NCBI RefSeq assembly: GCF_004193775.1
Contig: NC_041020.1
Location: 4,793,657 to 4,857,656 of the forward strand
Source of the DNA: Glycine soja
Taxonomy: Eukaryota > Streptophyta > Magnoliopsida > Fabales > Fabaceae
DNA: 64,000 nt
Direction of reading: 5' to 3'
Shown: positions 10,002 through 21,840 of the stretch, piece after piece
How the letters are laid out: every line of letters starts with the position of its first letter
How positions within the stretch are numbered: the stretch's first letter is position 1
Translations under genes and position numbers: made by a program
The notes under the pieces: generated by a model
What the model was told of the DNA's origin: nothing
The model's database searches: none
What the model saw: the letters and a program-made list of their open reading frames with translations, nothing else

Positions 10002-13000
10002 ATGGATCAAAGTTGAATGAATGAAAGTCGCTTAAGCGCTGCATATGAGGAAGGCGTGGAACAATTCCTACAATTTTCTTCAGAAAGATGTCAACCAGAT
10101 GAAAAAGGGAAATTTTTTGTCTGTGCATAAATTGTTTAAATGGGAGACGACAAAAAGTTGACGACATACGGGAGCATCTGTTGTGTGATGGAATTAAGAA
10201 GAATTATACGATGTGAATATGGCATGGTGAATTGATAGACATGTAGAGTGGGTCCCTATCTGAACCGTTTGATGTAGAAATGGGAGATCACTTGAAGGAT
10301 ATGATTCGTGACCTTGGACAAGAGTCTTTTCAGCAAGCACATGCCCCTATGTATGATACATTGCAAACTGATTCAAAGAAACCTTTGTATTCTGGGTACA
10401 ACAATTCATTGACGTTGTTTTCAGTGGTGTTAAGTCTATTTAATGTCAATGCCAGATATGGATGGAGTGACAAAAGTTTTAGTTTGCTGCTTCAAGTAGT
10501 GCACGATATGCTTCCAGAGGAAAACACATTGCCTAAAAGTTACTATCAGGCGAAGAAGATACTGTGTCCAATGGGTATGGAGTATCAGAAGATTCATGCT
10601 TGCCCGAATGATTGCATATTGTACAGACATGAATTTGAAGAAATGCCAAAATGCCCTAGGTGTGGGGTATCACGGTACAAAGTCAAGGATGATGAGGAGT
10701 GTAGTAGTGATGAAAACTCAAATAAGGGCCCCCCAACGAAGGTGTTGTCGTATCTTCCGATCATTCCAAGGTTTAAGTATCTATTTGCTAATGGAGACGA
10801 CACAAAAGACCTTACATGACATGAAAATGGGAGAAATTATGATGGAATCCTCCGTCATCCGGTTGATTCCTCCAAGTGGAAGAAGATAGATCGTTTGTTT
10901 CTGGATTTTGGCAAAGAGGCAATAAATCTTAGGCTTGGACTAGCCAATGATGGAATGAATCCATATGGAAGTTTAAGCACTCAACACAGTTCATGGTCAG
11001 TTCTACTAGTAATTTACATGCCTCCTTGGTTGTGCATGAAGCAAAAATACATGATGTTGTCTATGATGATATCGGGCCCGAGACAGCCAGGAAATGACAT
11101 TGATGTTTATCTAAGTCAGTTGATTGAAGACTTGACAAAGTTATGGGATGAGGGGGTTTTAGTGTTTGATGGGTTTTGGAATGAGACTTTTCAAATGCGT
11201 GCAATGATTTTTTGTACCATTAATAACTTTCTAGCATATGGGAATTTGAGCGGGTACAGTGTTAAGGGCCATCATGCATGCCCCGTCTGTGAAGAAAACA
11301 CAAGATACATACAACTAAAACATGGTAGAAAAACATTGTACACTAGGCATCGGCGTTTTCTAAAACCTCATCACCCTTACAGGAGATTGAAAAAAGCATT
11401 TAATGGAAGTCAATAGCATGAAAATGCACCGATACCGTTAACTGGTGACCAAGTCTTCCAGCGGGTTCAGCACCTGAATACTATATTTGGAAAAACCCAA
11501 AAAAAAGGAAAAAAGTAAGACTTGCATATGGAAGATGAGGTCGATGTTCTTTGATCTCCCGTATTGGTCTGATCTAGATATTAGACATTGTATTGATGTT
11601 ATGCATGTGGAGAAAAATGTATGTGATAGTCTTATTGGGACGCTCCTTAACATTCAAGGCAAGACGAAAGATGGTTTGAATACTCGTCAAGATCTTGCTG
11701 AGATGGGTATATGATCGCAGTTGCATCCAAGGTCTGATGGTAAAAAAATATACTTGCCTCCAGCATGTCATACTTTGTCCAGAAAGGAGAAGATCAGTTT
11801 TTGTTAGTGTTTGCGCCAGGTCAAAGTCTCATAAGGATACTCTTCAAATATTAAGATCCTTGTGCAGTTGAAGGATCTTAAGTTGGTGGGGTTAAAGTCT
11901 CATGATTGTCATATCTTGATGAAACAATTGTTAGTCATGGTCATACGAGACATTTTTCCTAACAAAGTCAGGTTATCCATAACTCGGCTGTGCTTTTTCT
12001 TCAATGTCATATGTAGCAAAGTCCTTGATCCTGTGAAGTTAGATGAGCTGGAAAATGAGGCTGTTATTATATTGTGTTAGTTGGGGATGTATTTTCCTGC
12101 TGATTTCTTTGACATCATGGTTCACATAATTGTTCATCTGGTCAGAGAAATCAAATGTTGTAGTCCTGTTTATTTGTGGTGGATGTACCCGGTTGAGTGA
12201 TACATGAAGATCTTAAAAGGGTATACCAAGAATCTACATCGTCTGGAAGCATCTATTGTTGAAAGGTGCATTGCAGAAGAAGCCATTGAATTTTGTTCAG
12301 AGTACATTGAAAAAGCTAAACCTGTTGGGCTTCCGAGTCTTGCCATGACGAAAGAGTGGGAGGTAAGAGTTCAAAAGGACTGCATGTTATCACTTCAACT
12401 GTAGAAGATTTTCAACAAACTCACTTGCATGTGTTGAATAACAGTAATGAAGTTTTGTCATACATACTTCGCCATGAAGGTTTAATGAAAGAAAGTAATC
12501 CAAAAATGTCGAAGAACTGGGTCTTGAAAAAGCATAACAAGACTTTCCTAGATTGATTTAAAGATACAATCTTTGCTTATGATAATGCTTCTGAAATGTT
12601 AAGAAAGCTAGCAGATGGGCCTAAAAGAAATCTTATAACTTGGCAAGGATACGATATAAACAAGTATTCCTTTTATACAAAAGCACAAGACAAGAAAAGT
12701 ACAATGCAAAACAGTGGGGTCACCCTAAGGGCGGAATCTCAACACTTTGCAAGTGTACATGATGACAATCCCTATGTAGCTTCTATCCCTTACTTTGGTT
12801 TCATTGAACAAATTTGGGAACTTAACTATGTCAAATTTACTGCCTATGTTTTCAAATGTAAATGGGTTGACAGCAACACCCGTGTGCAGACCGATGATGT
12901 AAGATTTACGTTGGTAGATCTAAAGAAGCTCGCTTACCAGAATGACCCTTTCATCATCGCAGAATAAGCTAAATAGGTATTTTATGTTCAAGACCCTTGT

Positions 13001-13195
13001 GATGAAAGGTGGTTAGTGGTTCTACACGAAAAAAAAATTGGTGTTAATGTTGAAAATGATTATTCACACATTGATACTTATGTTAGTCATTTGTCCACAC
13101 AAATGTCGGCTAACGTCGTCGAAGAAAAAGAAGCTAACGATGTTCATGCTAATCATAATGATCATGATGAAGAAGAATTAATTAGCATCGTCTAA
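10002..13195 (+). pseudogene. TNPD-like transposase of CACTA copy 1
   Basis: The transposase would bind and cut the CACTA ends. ATG at 10002 opens MDQS, then TGA where Trp is usual, then a transposase-associated N-terminus (LSAAYEEGVEQFLQF). The main tnp2 domain follows in frame 2 (10280-10819: PLYSGYNNSLTLFS, KKILCPMGMEYQKIHACPND, CPRCGVSRY) and in 10895-11416 (RLGLANDGMNPYG, GNDIDVYLSQLIEDL, GHHACPVC). A DUF4218-like part lies at 11862-12400 and a DUF4216-like part at 12720-13195, ending TAA at 13193. Several frameshifts and stops divide it. Comparison with copy 2 shows TAG for CAG at 12078, TGA for CGA at 12198, TGA for TGG near 12554 and TAA for CAA at 12965. Dead, but the most complete TNPD of this family in the window. 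Confidence 0.85.
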
Positions 13196-13293
13196 TGTAA
13201 TTTTCTTATTATGTATTTCATTTCAGTCCATTCATTTACATAACTTATTCTATTTTGTGATAATGTTAATTAACTAATGTTTTTTTCTTTACA

Positions 13294-15776
13294 GGCAAAC
13301 GGCTACACCACTCAACTCTCCTTCTTCTCCTACTGGTAAAGCATCATAGTCGCCATCTACCTTGAAGCAGACAAGAAAAGTCACACGGCTAATATCATTA
13401 GCGACTACACCAGTTGGGGTAGAGAGACCGCTGGTCCATGTCGATCCTGCGACCGGGAAGGTCGACGGTCCCCACAGAAAGAAGTTAAGAACATATTTAG
13501 GGATTGTTGCTCGTGATAAGGTGGATGTCACATACGAGAATTGGAAGCAAGTCCCTGCTGCTCAGAAGGATTTGATATGGGAGGATATTCAGGTATTTTA
13601 GTTTTCATGTTGCATATTGTTTATTAGCCTAAAATTTAAATTTAGTAACAATAAAACCTAATTTTTTGTTTGTCAGAATGAATTTGATATCCCTGAAGCA
13701 TCTGATGTAAGGACAAAAAGAAAATACTTTAGACTGTGGGGGAGTGGTGGAGACAATTTAAGTCTGATTTGACATCCAAATGGGCACTTGCAGCCGACAA
13801 GGACAGTGTCGATGACACTGTATGCAAAAAGTACGACATTAGCAAGAAGAAATGGACCCAATTTTGTCAGATTTGCAGAGACCCTTCGTGGGAGGTAACT
13901 AATTTGTGATTTTCATTGTTTTCAACTTTAAATTCACTTATTATAATACATTGTAATCATCAAATTCATTAATGTTGAATTTTTGCAGGATGTGCAAAAA
14001 AAGGCACAGGCCATCCAAAAGCAAAACACTGCCCCTCACGTGTTGTCTCGTGGGGGTTATGAATATTTAGAAAACAAGTTGATGGATGACGAGAGAAAAA
14101 AAATTGCAGGAAGCACTGACATCGTGATTGATCCTCCATCTCCCATCAGACGACACGTGAAGTAGAAGATGACCCACACCAAGAAAACTGGCCAGATAAC
14201 GTCTGAGGCAGCAAAGGAAATTGTTAAGAAGATTGTAAGTCACTTTCAATTAATAATTGTAATTATTTATGTTTATTGTGTGATTGACTAAACCAATAAA
14301 TGTGTTCTTTGCAGGATTCAATGGAGGAGCAGGCATCACATGGTTCCTTTGTCGCCCATGGACGTCAGGATGTTCTGATTGTTGCCATTGGGCGACCAGA
14401 ACACCCTGGTCATGTGCGTGTTGTTGGATCCGGTGTGACAATCAAGCAATACTTTGGACTGGCTCCAAGTACCTCCCACACGTATTCCTCCATGGCTCTC
14501 AAAGACCTAGAGCAGTTGACGCAACAAATCAGGGACCAGTTGGAGGAGCCGATCATAGAAAAAGTGACTTGACAGCTAATGTTATCCTTCAGCCAGATGC
14601 AGTCCCAGTTTTAGTCACAGATGCAATCACAGGGACTAGCACTGCCTCCTGAGCCTGAGGTTGGTCCTTCAGCTGCTCGTGTTAGCACAAAGGAGAGTTG
14701 TGTTGATACCTCAGGGAATGATCCAGACACGAGTAACTCGGACAAATACGGGTTGTACTTTGAAGAAAATCCTCCCCGCCTGGTTGCCCTATGAAGAATT
14801 TATGAGGGATCCACAACCATTCACAACATTCCTTTGTTGCATGATCAAGTCAAGGTTGGTGTTGAGGAGGTTAGAGATGCAAATGCTCTCATTCCTGTAC
14901 CCACTGAAGAGGTTAAGTTAGTGGGGCAGACACTTAACACCTTCCTTGCTTGGCCGACACATCCGGTCAAGCGTTTATTAGAACAGGTATTTCAATGTCA
15001 TTAAATGCTTCTTTTTTTCAATTAAAGTGTTCATTGTAATTAAATTATGTTAATTAACTATGTTGGATAAACAGGGAAGCTATGAGACCGGCAAAACCTG
15101 CAGATAGGCCGGATCATGAGGTCGATGATCCCCTATATCTGATGACATTGACCATCCCACAACTTTTTCTGAAACCATTGCAGGTTATGTGGGATGTTAC
15201 CGTGTTTGGGGTGTTTAATGAAGACTTCCCCTTGTACATAAAGCATGAAGATCTATCTGAAATAGCGCGCAGTGGTCAATGTCTCAACATCTCTGTTATA
15301 CAGTTATGGATTTTGTAACAACAATAGGCATATGACTGAGACAAGTATGCGAGCGAGGAATACCGATGTGTATGGATTCCTCGAGCCATGGTCCATCCAA
15401 AGATTTGGGCAATCACAAAAGAAAGTTACATTAAGAACCGGATGCATAATTCAAAATGGGATGTGTACCTAATAGCCTACCTGAATGGGTAAGTTAAACT
15501 GAACAAATGAATTTAAATAATGTATAATAGTATAATAACCTATATTGGTCTCCAGTGCAGTGACATTGGCAAATGGTCATCATTTTGCCTAAGGAAAATG
15601 TTGTCATCTAGTTTTGTTCGTTGCATAATAGGCCAGACAACTACCTGAAAGGAATAATTAAGAGGTCAGTGTTATTTTTCAATACATTTGCATTAACATT
15701 AGTCGGGAACATCAATATTTTAATTGTACAATAAACACCTATGTTTGTATTCAATAGTGTTTTGAAAGGACTTGAC
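13294..15776 (+). pseudogene. TNPA-like / Ulp1-fused second gene of CACTA copy 1
   Basis: Exon-like blocks alternate with GT-AG introns. 13294-13595 carries GPHRKKLRTYLGIVARDKVD, the start of the plant transposase_24-type region. 13679-13893 is frame-disturbed. 13989-14234 carries KKAQAIQKQNTAPHVLSRGG, and 14314-14572 follows. From 14650 comes a domain with GRVYEG-type sequence (frame-broken), then 15075-15320 (DPLYLMTLTIPQLFLKP, FGVFNEDFPLYIKHEDLS). About 15550-15660 gives GHWQMVIILPKENVVI, stop, FCSLHNRPDNYLKGIIK: the His-Trp block of a C48/Ulp1-like cysteine protease. The next exon begins LKGLD and is cut off at 15776 by the terminal hairpin array, so the catalytic Cys exon seen in copy 2 is missing. 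Confidence 0.75.
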
Positions 15777-16099
15777 AGTTAAAAAACCGATGTTGTTATT
15801 GTATGTTAACATCGATTTTTTAAAAAACTAATGTTAAAGTTGACAGTTAACATCAGTTTTTGTAGATAACGTTTTGGCACTTAACATCAGTTATTTTAGA
15901 AAACGGATGTTAACGTTGGTAGTTAACATTTGTTTTTGTAAAAAACCGATGTTAACTGCCAACGTTGGTATGAACATATATACCTATTTTTTGTGTAATT
16001 CTTATTATATAATATCGGTTATTTAAATAAACGATGTTGTTATTTTACGTTAACATCGGTTTTTAAAAACCGATGTTAAAAGCTTATTTTCTAATAGTG
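15776..16099 (+). repeat. 3' subterminal hairpin array of CACTA copy 1
   Basis: Tandem, alternating-strand units of the type TTAACATCGGTTTTT / AAAAACCGATGTTAA, each pair a hairpin. It ends in TAGTG. Such subterminal repeats are the binding sites of TNPA in En/Spm; that role is inferred here. Confidence 0.8.
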
Positions 16100-16314
16100 A
16101 TACAATTATGCAGCATAGGTTATAGCTGCAATACCTCATTTACAAATTAACAACTTTTAATTATGTGATAAACAATAAAAAAAATCTATATACAATTTAT
16201 TGGTAGAATATTTTAATTAAATTTAATTTTCATTCTTTGAAGTAATTATTTTAAAAATTAAAAAATTTTAATTACATGGTGAATAAACATTAAAAAAAAT
16301 AAAAATAACATCAT

Positions 16315-16703
16315 TTCAAAAAATCTTCTTAAAATGTATGCATTTTAAGACGATTTTCCCAAAAATTGTTTTAAAAAATGTTTATTCTAAAATGATTTTC
16401 AGCAAAATCATCTTAGAAAGTGCACATTCCTAGATGATTTAGAGAAAAGCAGTCTTAGAATACTTTGTAAGATAGTTTTTGGGAAAATCATCTTAGAATA
16501 CTTAATTTTTTTAATTTTTAATTTTAAAAAAATACATTTTAAGATGGTTTTTATGCAAACCGATGTAAAAACCAAGTTTCTAAGGTGGTTTGAAAATCAT
16601 CATAAAAAGTCAACACTTTTTATGACTATAATTTCAAAGACAATTGAAAATCTTCTTAAAAAATGTCAAATAACCGATGTAGAAAACCTTATATGTAATA
16701 GTG
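16315..16703. repeat. Second, unrelated CACTA-like terminus and subterminal repeats
   Basis: Repeats of a different core (AAAATCATCTTAGAA, AAGATGGTTTT and inverses) run up to TATGTAATAGTG at 16703, the complement of CACTATTACATATAAGG. This looks like the 3' end of another CACTA or CACTA-derived miniature family. No partner end was identified. Confidence 0.5.
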
Positions 16704-16751
16704 AGATTAGAAAAAAACTATTTTAGAGTTACTGTTAACTTGATTTGTGTT

Positions 16752-18000
16752 CACACACACACATTTTATTAATATATGTTAATTATAATTAATATTTATG
16801 TTTTTATCCTTCATTTAATAATTAATTTTAATTTTTAATATATAATTTATTATATATTAATTAATATATTCAGATAATATACAAAAATTTAATTTATAGT
16901 TAATATATCCTTTTTTACGAAACAATTAATATATCCTAAGAATATGAAATATAATTTTATTATTTATATATGTTATTGATATAAATTAATTTATTAATAT
17001 ATTACATTTATCATTTTTTAAAGAAATTAATGTAAAAAATTAATTTATCATTCAAATATATTTTTAATATGTAATAGTTACCACATTAATAATTTTTTAT
17101 TAATTAATATATCATATTAATATAAAATATCATTTTTATGATTAATTCTACTGATATATAAATTAATTAATACGTTAAACTTACCAATTTTTTTATAAAA
17201 AAAAAAAAAAAAACAACGATAATGATATGTTAGACTTTTTGATATCTTTTAAGAAAAAAGGGAAAGTAGAAAAAAAAATACTAAATAAAACATTTCAATA
17301 ATTTATAGTTAATACATTTTATAATTCAATTTTATTTAATACTTTTCTAATATTTAATAAATGTCTCCCTTTCACATACACATATATTTTGTTAATATAT
17401 ATTAATAGCATATATATTAATTATAAAATCATGTTTGAGATTTATAATATATTAATTATAATTAATATTCATATCCTTCATTTAATAATTAACTTTAATT
17501 TTTAATGTATAATTTATTATATATTCAGATGATATATTAATAAATTTAATTTATTGTTAATATATCCTTTGTTTTAAAAAATATTTATTATATCCTATGA
17601 ATATAAAATATAAATTTATTATTTATATAAGATACTAATAAGGATATGTTAATTAATATATTACACTTATCATTTTATTTTTAAAAATTAATATAAAATA
17701 TTGTTTTTACCATTATAAGATATTAATTTATCATATTAGTATAAAATATCATTTTATAACTAATTCTGTTGATATATAAATGAATTAATATGTTAAATCT
17801 AACCATTTGTTTTAATAAAAACAATGATAATGACATGTTAGACTTTTTAACTATCTGTTTTAAATAAAAAGGAAAGAAGAAAAAAAAATATTAAATAAAA
17901 GATATTTATATCATTTACAGTTAATGTATCTACTTGATTGGATTCTATTAATATTTAATATTTTAGTCTAACATTTAATAAATGTCTCTTTTTCACCTAC
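16752..18000. repeat. Diverged tandem duplication, about 620 bp per unit, AT-rich
   Basis: Unit 1 (about 16752-17374) and unit 2 (about 17375-18000) share the same order of blocks: CATTTAATAATTAA, TTTTAATATATAATTTATTATA-like, TAATATATCC, AATATATTACA, TATAAAATATCATTTT, CAAYGATAATGAYATGTTAGACTTTTT-like, and AATAAATGTCTC near the end. It sits directly upstream of the Ole e 1-type gene, so it forms its distal promoter region. Confidence 0.75.
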
Positions 18001-18020
18001 ACTAGTGTGGGAGAGCCTCA

Positions 18021-18028
18021 TTATTTAT
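18021..18028 (+). promoter_or_regulatory. Probable TATA box
   Basis: TATTTATA lies about 54 bp upstream of the ATG at 18082, followed by a CA-rich stretch suitable for a transcription start. Inferred from position and composition only. Confidence 0.45.
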
Positions 18029-18081
18029 ACCATCACCACTTGGCTTTCACTCACAGACACAATTTCTCTCGAACAACAAAT

Positions 18082-19022
18082 ATGAGAATAATGTATTGGT
18101 TCCTTGTTTTGTTTCTCAATCTCACATATGGTAGTGTTTTAGATGCTAGCCATGGTAAAACACTTCCTTCTACTGTTGTGGTTGGCACTGTTTACTGTGA
18201 CACGTGTTTTCAACACACTTTCTCCACAAGAAGCCATTTCATTTCAGGTTCATTTTGCTTCCCATAATCATTGATGGCATGGTTCAGTTTCATATCATTT
18301 CCTTGCAAATGCTATTTGAAATTTTTTACTTATATTTTGTTATCTCATGTGCAGGTGCCCTAGTAGCTGTAGAATGCAAAGTTGGGGATTCAGTGCCAAG
18401 TTTCAATAAAGAAGTGAAGACAAATGAGCATGGTGAATTCAAAGTGGAGGTACCATTAAAAGTGTGGAAACATGCAAAAAGAATCAAGGGATGCACTTTC
18501 AAATTGATAAGTAGCAGTGAGCCTCATTGTTCTGTGGCCTCCGTTGCTACCTCTTCTTCAGTGAGCCTCAAGACAAGAGAGCAAGGGGAACTCATATTCT
18601 CAGCTGGATTGTTCTCATTCAAGCCTACCAAAAAGCCAAACTTTTGCAACCATAAACAAAGTGTTCCAAACTCCAAGGCACATGTGAAAAATGAATTTCC
18701 TCCAAATACAAACCCTTCAACATTAGATAAAAAATCAGCTGAAGATACCTTTTTCCCATTCCCTCCAATTCCATTTCTACCTCCAATCCCTTTTCTACCT
18801 CCACTCCCATTCCCATTTCCTCCATTTCCATTTCCATTCCCACCCCTATCCCCACCCCCAACCCCAACCCCAGTCCTCCCTCCAACCCCACTCCCAGCAC
18901 CACTAAACCCACCACTTCCAGCACCACTTAGCCCACCACCATTGCCACCACTAAGCCCGCCACCATACACCTCTCCATGGCCACAACTAAGCTCACCACT
19001 GCGCATCCCCAACCGAGTCTAG
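18082..19022 (+). CDS. Secreted Ole e 1-domain / proline-rich (extensin-like) protein
   Basis: Two exons: 18082-18247 and 18355-19022, with a 107-bp intron (GTTCAT...TGCAG) splitting the Gly codon after HFIS. Product 277 aa. ATG at 18082 was chosen because it opens a signal peptide (MRIMYWFLVLFLNLTYGSVLDA). Residues of about 30-150 form a pollen Ole e 1-type domain: VVVGTVYCDTC, GALVAVECKV, TNEHGEFKVEVP and a late Cys-containing segment (CTFKLISSS, HCSVAS). From about residue 180 the chain is Pro/Phe-rich (PFPPIPFLPP-type), then Pro-rich with Ser/Thr/Leu (SPPPTPTPVLPP). Family members are secreted to the cell wall; substrate or partner is unknown. It is the only undamaged gene in the window. 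A CACTA element starts 242 bp after its stop, and a tandem duplication lies upstream. Expression was not assessed. Confidence 0.85.
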
Positions 19023-19263
19023 CTGCCATGCCCATCGCAAATTTCCCCCAAGCCATTTCATCCTCCTTGATTAAGTAGAATACTTGTGGGAAAACTAGTC
19101 AATTTGTTTAAGGTTATTAATAAGTACTTGTAGGATGGAATCAAATGATAAAAGTTTTTTTTAGTAAAAGAGAAAGGATAAACTTTTGTTATAAAATTAT
19201 AGTATCATGTATGTTTGTAAGTGATGAAGAAGGATGGTAAGGAGTGAGGGTGTAATCCATATA
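19023..19263. other. 3' flank of the Ole e 1-type gene
   Basis: Short AT-rich flank that should contain the polyadenylation region. No unambiguous signal was chosen. It ends with ATA, the left copy of the CACTA target duplication (19261-19263). Confidence 0.4.
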
Positions 19264-19545
19264 CACTACAAAAAAAATAAATTTTTCCAGCGGCCAAAAC
19301 CCGTCGGAAATGTTGAAAATCCGTCGCTAATAGGGAATTTCCGACAGATTTTCAACGGACAAAAGTCCATCGGAAAAATGGTCGTAGGAAATTCTAACCA
19401 ATAGATTTTTGCTTTCCGTCAAAAAATCTGTCTGAAATTATCTGTGCGAAATTTTCAATAGACTGTTTCCATGGGAAATTTACGACAGACCATTTCCATG
19501 GGAAATTTCCAACGGATTTTTTCCGAGGGAAAACCCATCAGAAAT
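19264..19545 (-). repeat. 3' terminal inverted repeat and subterminal CCGTCGGAAA array
   Basis: After the CACTACAA terminus come about ten degenerate copies of AATTTCCGACGGA/TCCGTCGGAAA in both orientations (for example CCCGTCGGAAATG, AATTTCCGACAGATT, AATTTCCAACGGATT). The core differs from the ACATCGG core of the other CACTA family in the window. Confidence 0.85.
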
Positions 19546-19894
19546 TTTTTATAAATAATTTATTATTTAATATTTTTTTCTTTTTTATCATTGAGAATTC
19601 AACAATTAATTTATATATTCATATTATTTATCGTAAAAATTTAAAGTAATGCATAGTTATAATTAAGAAATGGTGAAATTGATAAATCCAAAACATAGAC
19701 TAAAATAAATGAAACTAAATTGAAAACAAATGTAAAATAAAAACACAATGTAAAATGTCGATGCTAATTGCGAATAGCAATTTGGTATTGCTAAGTTAGT
19801 AATCAAAATAGTCATCAGGAAACTGTCTCTGTTGGTCATCATGTTCGTGCTGGTCATCTGTCTGCGGGTCATCTGCATGGTCTTGCTGGTGCTG

Positions 19895-21633
19895 CTATTG
19901 GTCTTGTTATTGTTGGTGAGGTTGTTGTTGTTGTTGTTGATGAATAATGTTCCGCGCTTCAAGAGATAGGAACTGAAGGACAACTGATTGAAAAACACGC
20001 ATTTTCTCCTTTGATTGACGCAACTCCTCCCGCAGTCGATTGATCTCTGCAGCATCCTCAGTGCGACTAGAAGATCCTTGTGTATGTTGCATGAAACTAT
20101 CATTTCCGCATTTGTAAGTATGAGCAAGGTCTCCAATACCATAAAGGCGTCCCTTATGCTTTGGTCCCACAGCTACAACCCAAGATTGACTCCTAAGTCT
20201 TTGTTCTTCAGCAGGGTCTAAAGGAGTGAGTTGTGATTCACCAACACTTGATGCAGCATCAGACCTAGCTTGAGATAATCTAGCCTCAAATTCTTCCTAT
20301 AATTCATAAACAATTATTATTTCATATATATAATAAACATTTTAAATAATAAAAAAAGATGCAAGATAATATTCTCACATGTGTCTTTCTAGATCTATCA
20401 TCGACAAATTGACCATTATCCTTTCGAAAATGAGTTTGCTGAAAGATCTCATCTACATATACAGATCGACCAAGCTCCTCTGACTATTAATAAACATTAT
20501 AAAATAAACATTAAGTGACAAATTAAACAAGTATAAATAACTATGTATTATAATTTTAATTTGCATACCAAGCGAATGGCGTGATCCTGCAAGCTGATAG
20601 AACCACCTGTGTGCATACACCCACCCTTTTCAGATGCCCTATTTTTTTGGCCTGTGCACACTTGGAACGATACTCAGGTGCATTTCAATGTGATAACAAA
20701 TCATTCCAAACACGATCTCCAATCCAATATGGCCTTTTATTTTCATTTCGGGCATCCCTAAACATCTCAGAAAGTCTATGAGAGGCTTTCGAGTGAAAAG
20801 CTTTTTTAACTTCATTCTCTTCCTCGGGTCTCCAGACTAATTTTCCCTAAAGTATAACAAAGTTATGAAATGGTACGATAAAAAAAAATAAGAATTTTAC
20901 ATTGTCAAATAAAATAAAATAAAAATTAGCATTACAAATCATTTCAACCATTGAACTAATTCATTAACATAAGAAAAATTTACCTTAAAACGTTGGAAAA
21001 AAAGTTCCTGATGATCTTTTGGAATCACTCCCCATGTAGGCCAAGGCTGACCAAATTGTTGCCTAATGGCAAAGTCACAGCCTTTGCTGCAACCTTAGAT
21101 GGATGAAACGTAAATGAAAAAAATTATTCATGCATGAAAATAATAAAAGATCAAATGATGCATCATATATAATGATAATTATATAAATTTTGTAATACTT
21201 ACGCTCCATTGATTAGCGTAACCATAGACGGTCATTAAGGGGGAAGGTCTTCCATCGCCAAATTTGTAGCATCTTCATTGGTAGGCGTGTTGGCTACAGC
21301 TGGGGATGGGGAAGGTGTGGATCTAGGTATTGGGGACGGTCCACGTGCATCAACCGAGGATGGAGATGGTGTGAATGCTGGTACTGTGGATGGTCCAGGT
21401 GCATCAACATGAGATGAAAATGGTCTAGCTTCAGTAGGAGGTGGAGATGGTGTAGCTGCAACATCTAGAGGCCTAACTGGCATTGACATAGAAGATGGAG
21501 ATGGAGTAGTTGATGGCAGACTATCTCGAGGTGGTAATAATCTAACCACATATCGTTTTTTCTTTTCAATTCTCCCTTTCCCACTAGAGTCATGAGATGA
21601 GGGTCGGGAAAGGTCGTCACCACCTGATGACAT
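19895..21633 (-). pseudogene. TNPA-like gene (plant transposase_24 type)
   Basis: Minus-strand exons can be followed. 21633-21203 starts MSSGGDDLSRPSSHDSSGKG and encodes a Pro/Ser-rich leader, with a frame break near 21235. About 21100-20985 encodes GCDFAIRQQFGQPWPTWG and LFFQRFK. 20847-20569 encodes RPEEENEVKKAFHSKASHRL, PYWIGDRVWNDLLSHW and the KCAQAKK box. About 20484-20383 carries DEIFQQTHFRKDNGQF. 20296-19895 carries HKGRLYGIGDLAHTY and a coiled-coil stretch (INRLREELRQSKEKMRVFQS) ending in a Gln-rich tail. GT-AG borders fit. In En/Spm the TNPA product binds subterminal repeats and brings the ends together with TNPD. The family is recognised from motif order; the gene is interrupted. Confidence 0.8.
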
Positions 21634-21840
21634 ATCTATATATAGAAAATAATATTATAACATAAACACTCGAATAGATTATCGGGAGGAAAGAAAATTA
21701 TATAAGTAACAAACTTCCATAAGACAACAAAAATAAAATACACTAACAAAGTTTTCAAGTATTAAAAGAAAAAAAACATGTCACCAAAACAAACATTATA
21801 ACTAACTAACAAACATCAATGTCTAATCCTCTTTAGAATT

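Larger units (their letters stand above)
9679..16099 (+). mobile_element. CACTA (En/Spm) element copy 1, 5' end missing
   Basis: It contains a TNPD-like transposase remnant, then a TNPA-like gene with a Ulp1-type segment, then a hairpin array ending in ...TTTTCTAATAGTG at 16095-16099, the complement of CACTATTAGAAAATAAGC. That terminus matches the 3' end of copy 2 at 41408 in its first 15 bases. The base triplet after the end is ATA. No matching 5' terminus was found before 10,002, so the element is truncated or rearranged on that side. All coding parts carry stops. Confidence 0.8.

Noticed and set aside
15776..16099. CRISPR-like array because of regular short repeats
   Set aside because: Units alternate in orientation and form hairpins next to CACTA termini; the genome is a plant nuclear one.
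18524..19012. Minus-strand frames of 162 and 100 codons rich in Gly, Met and Glu
   Set aside because: They are the complement of the Pro-rich tail of the Ole e 1-type gene; Gly-rich antisense frames are expected from CCN repeats.
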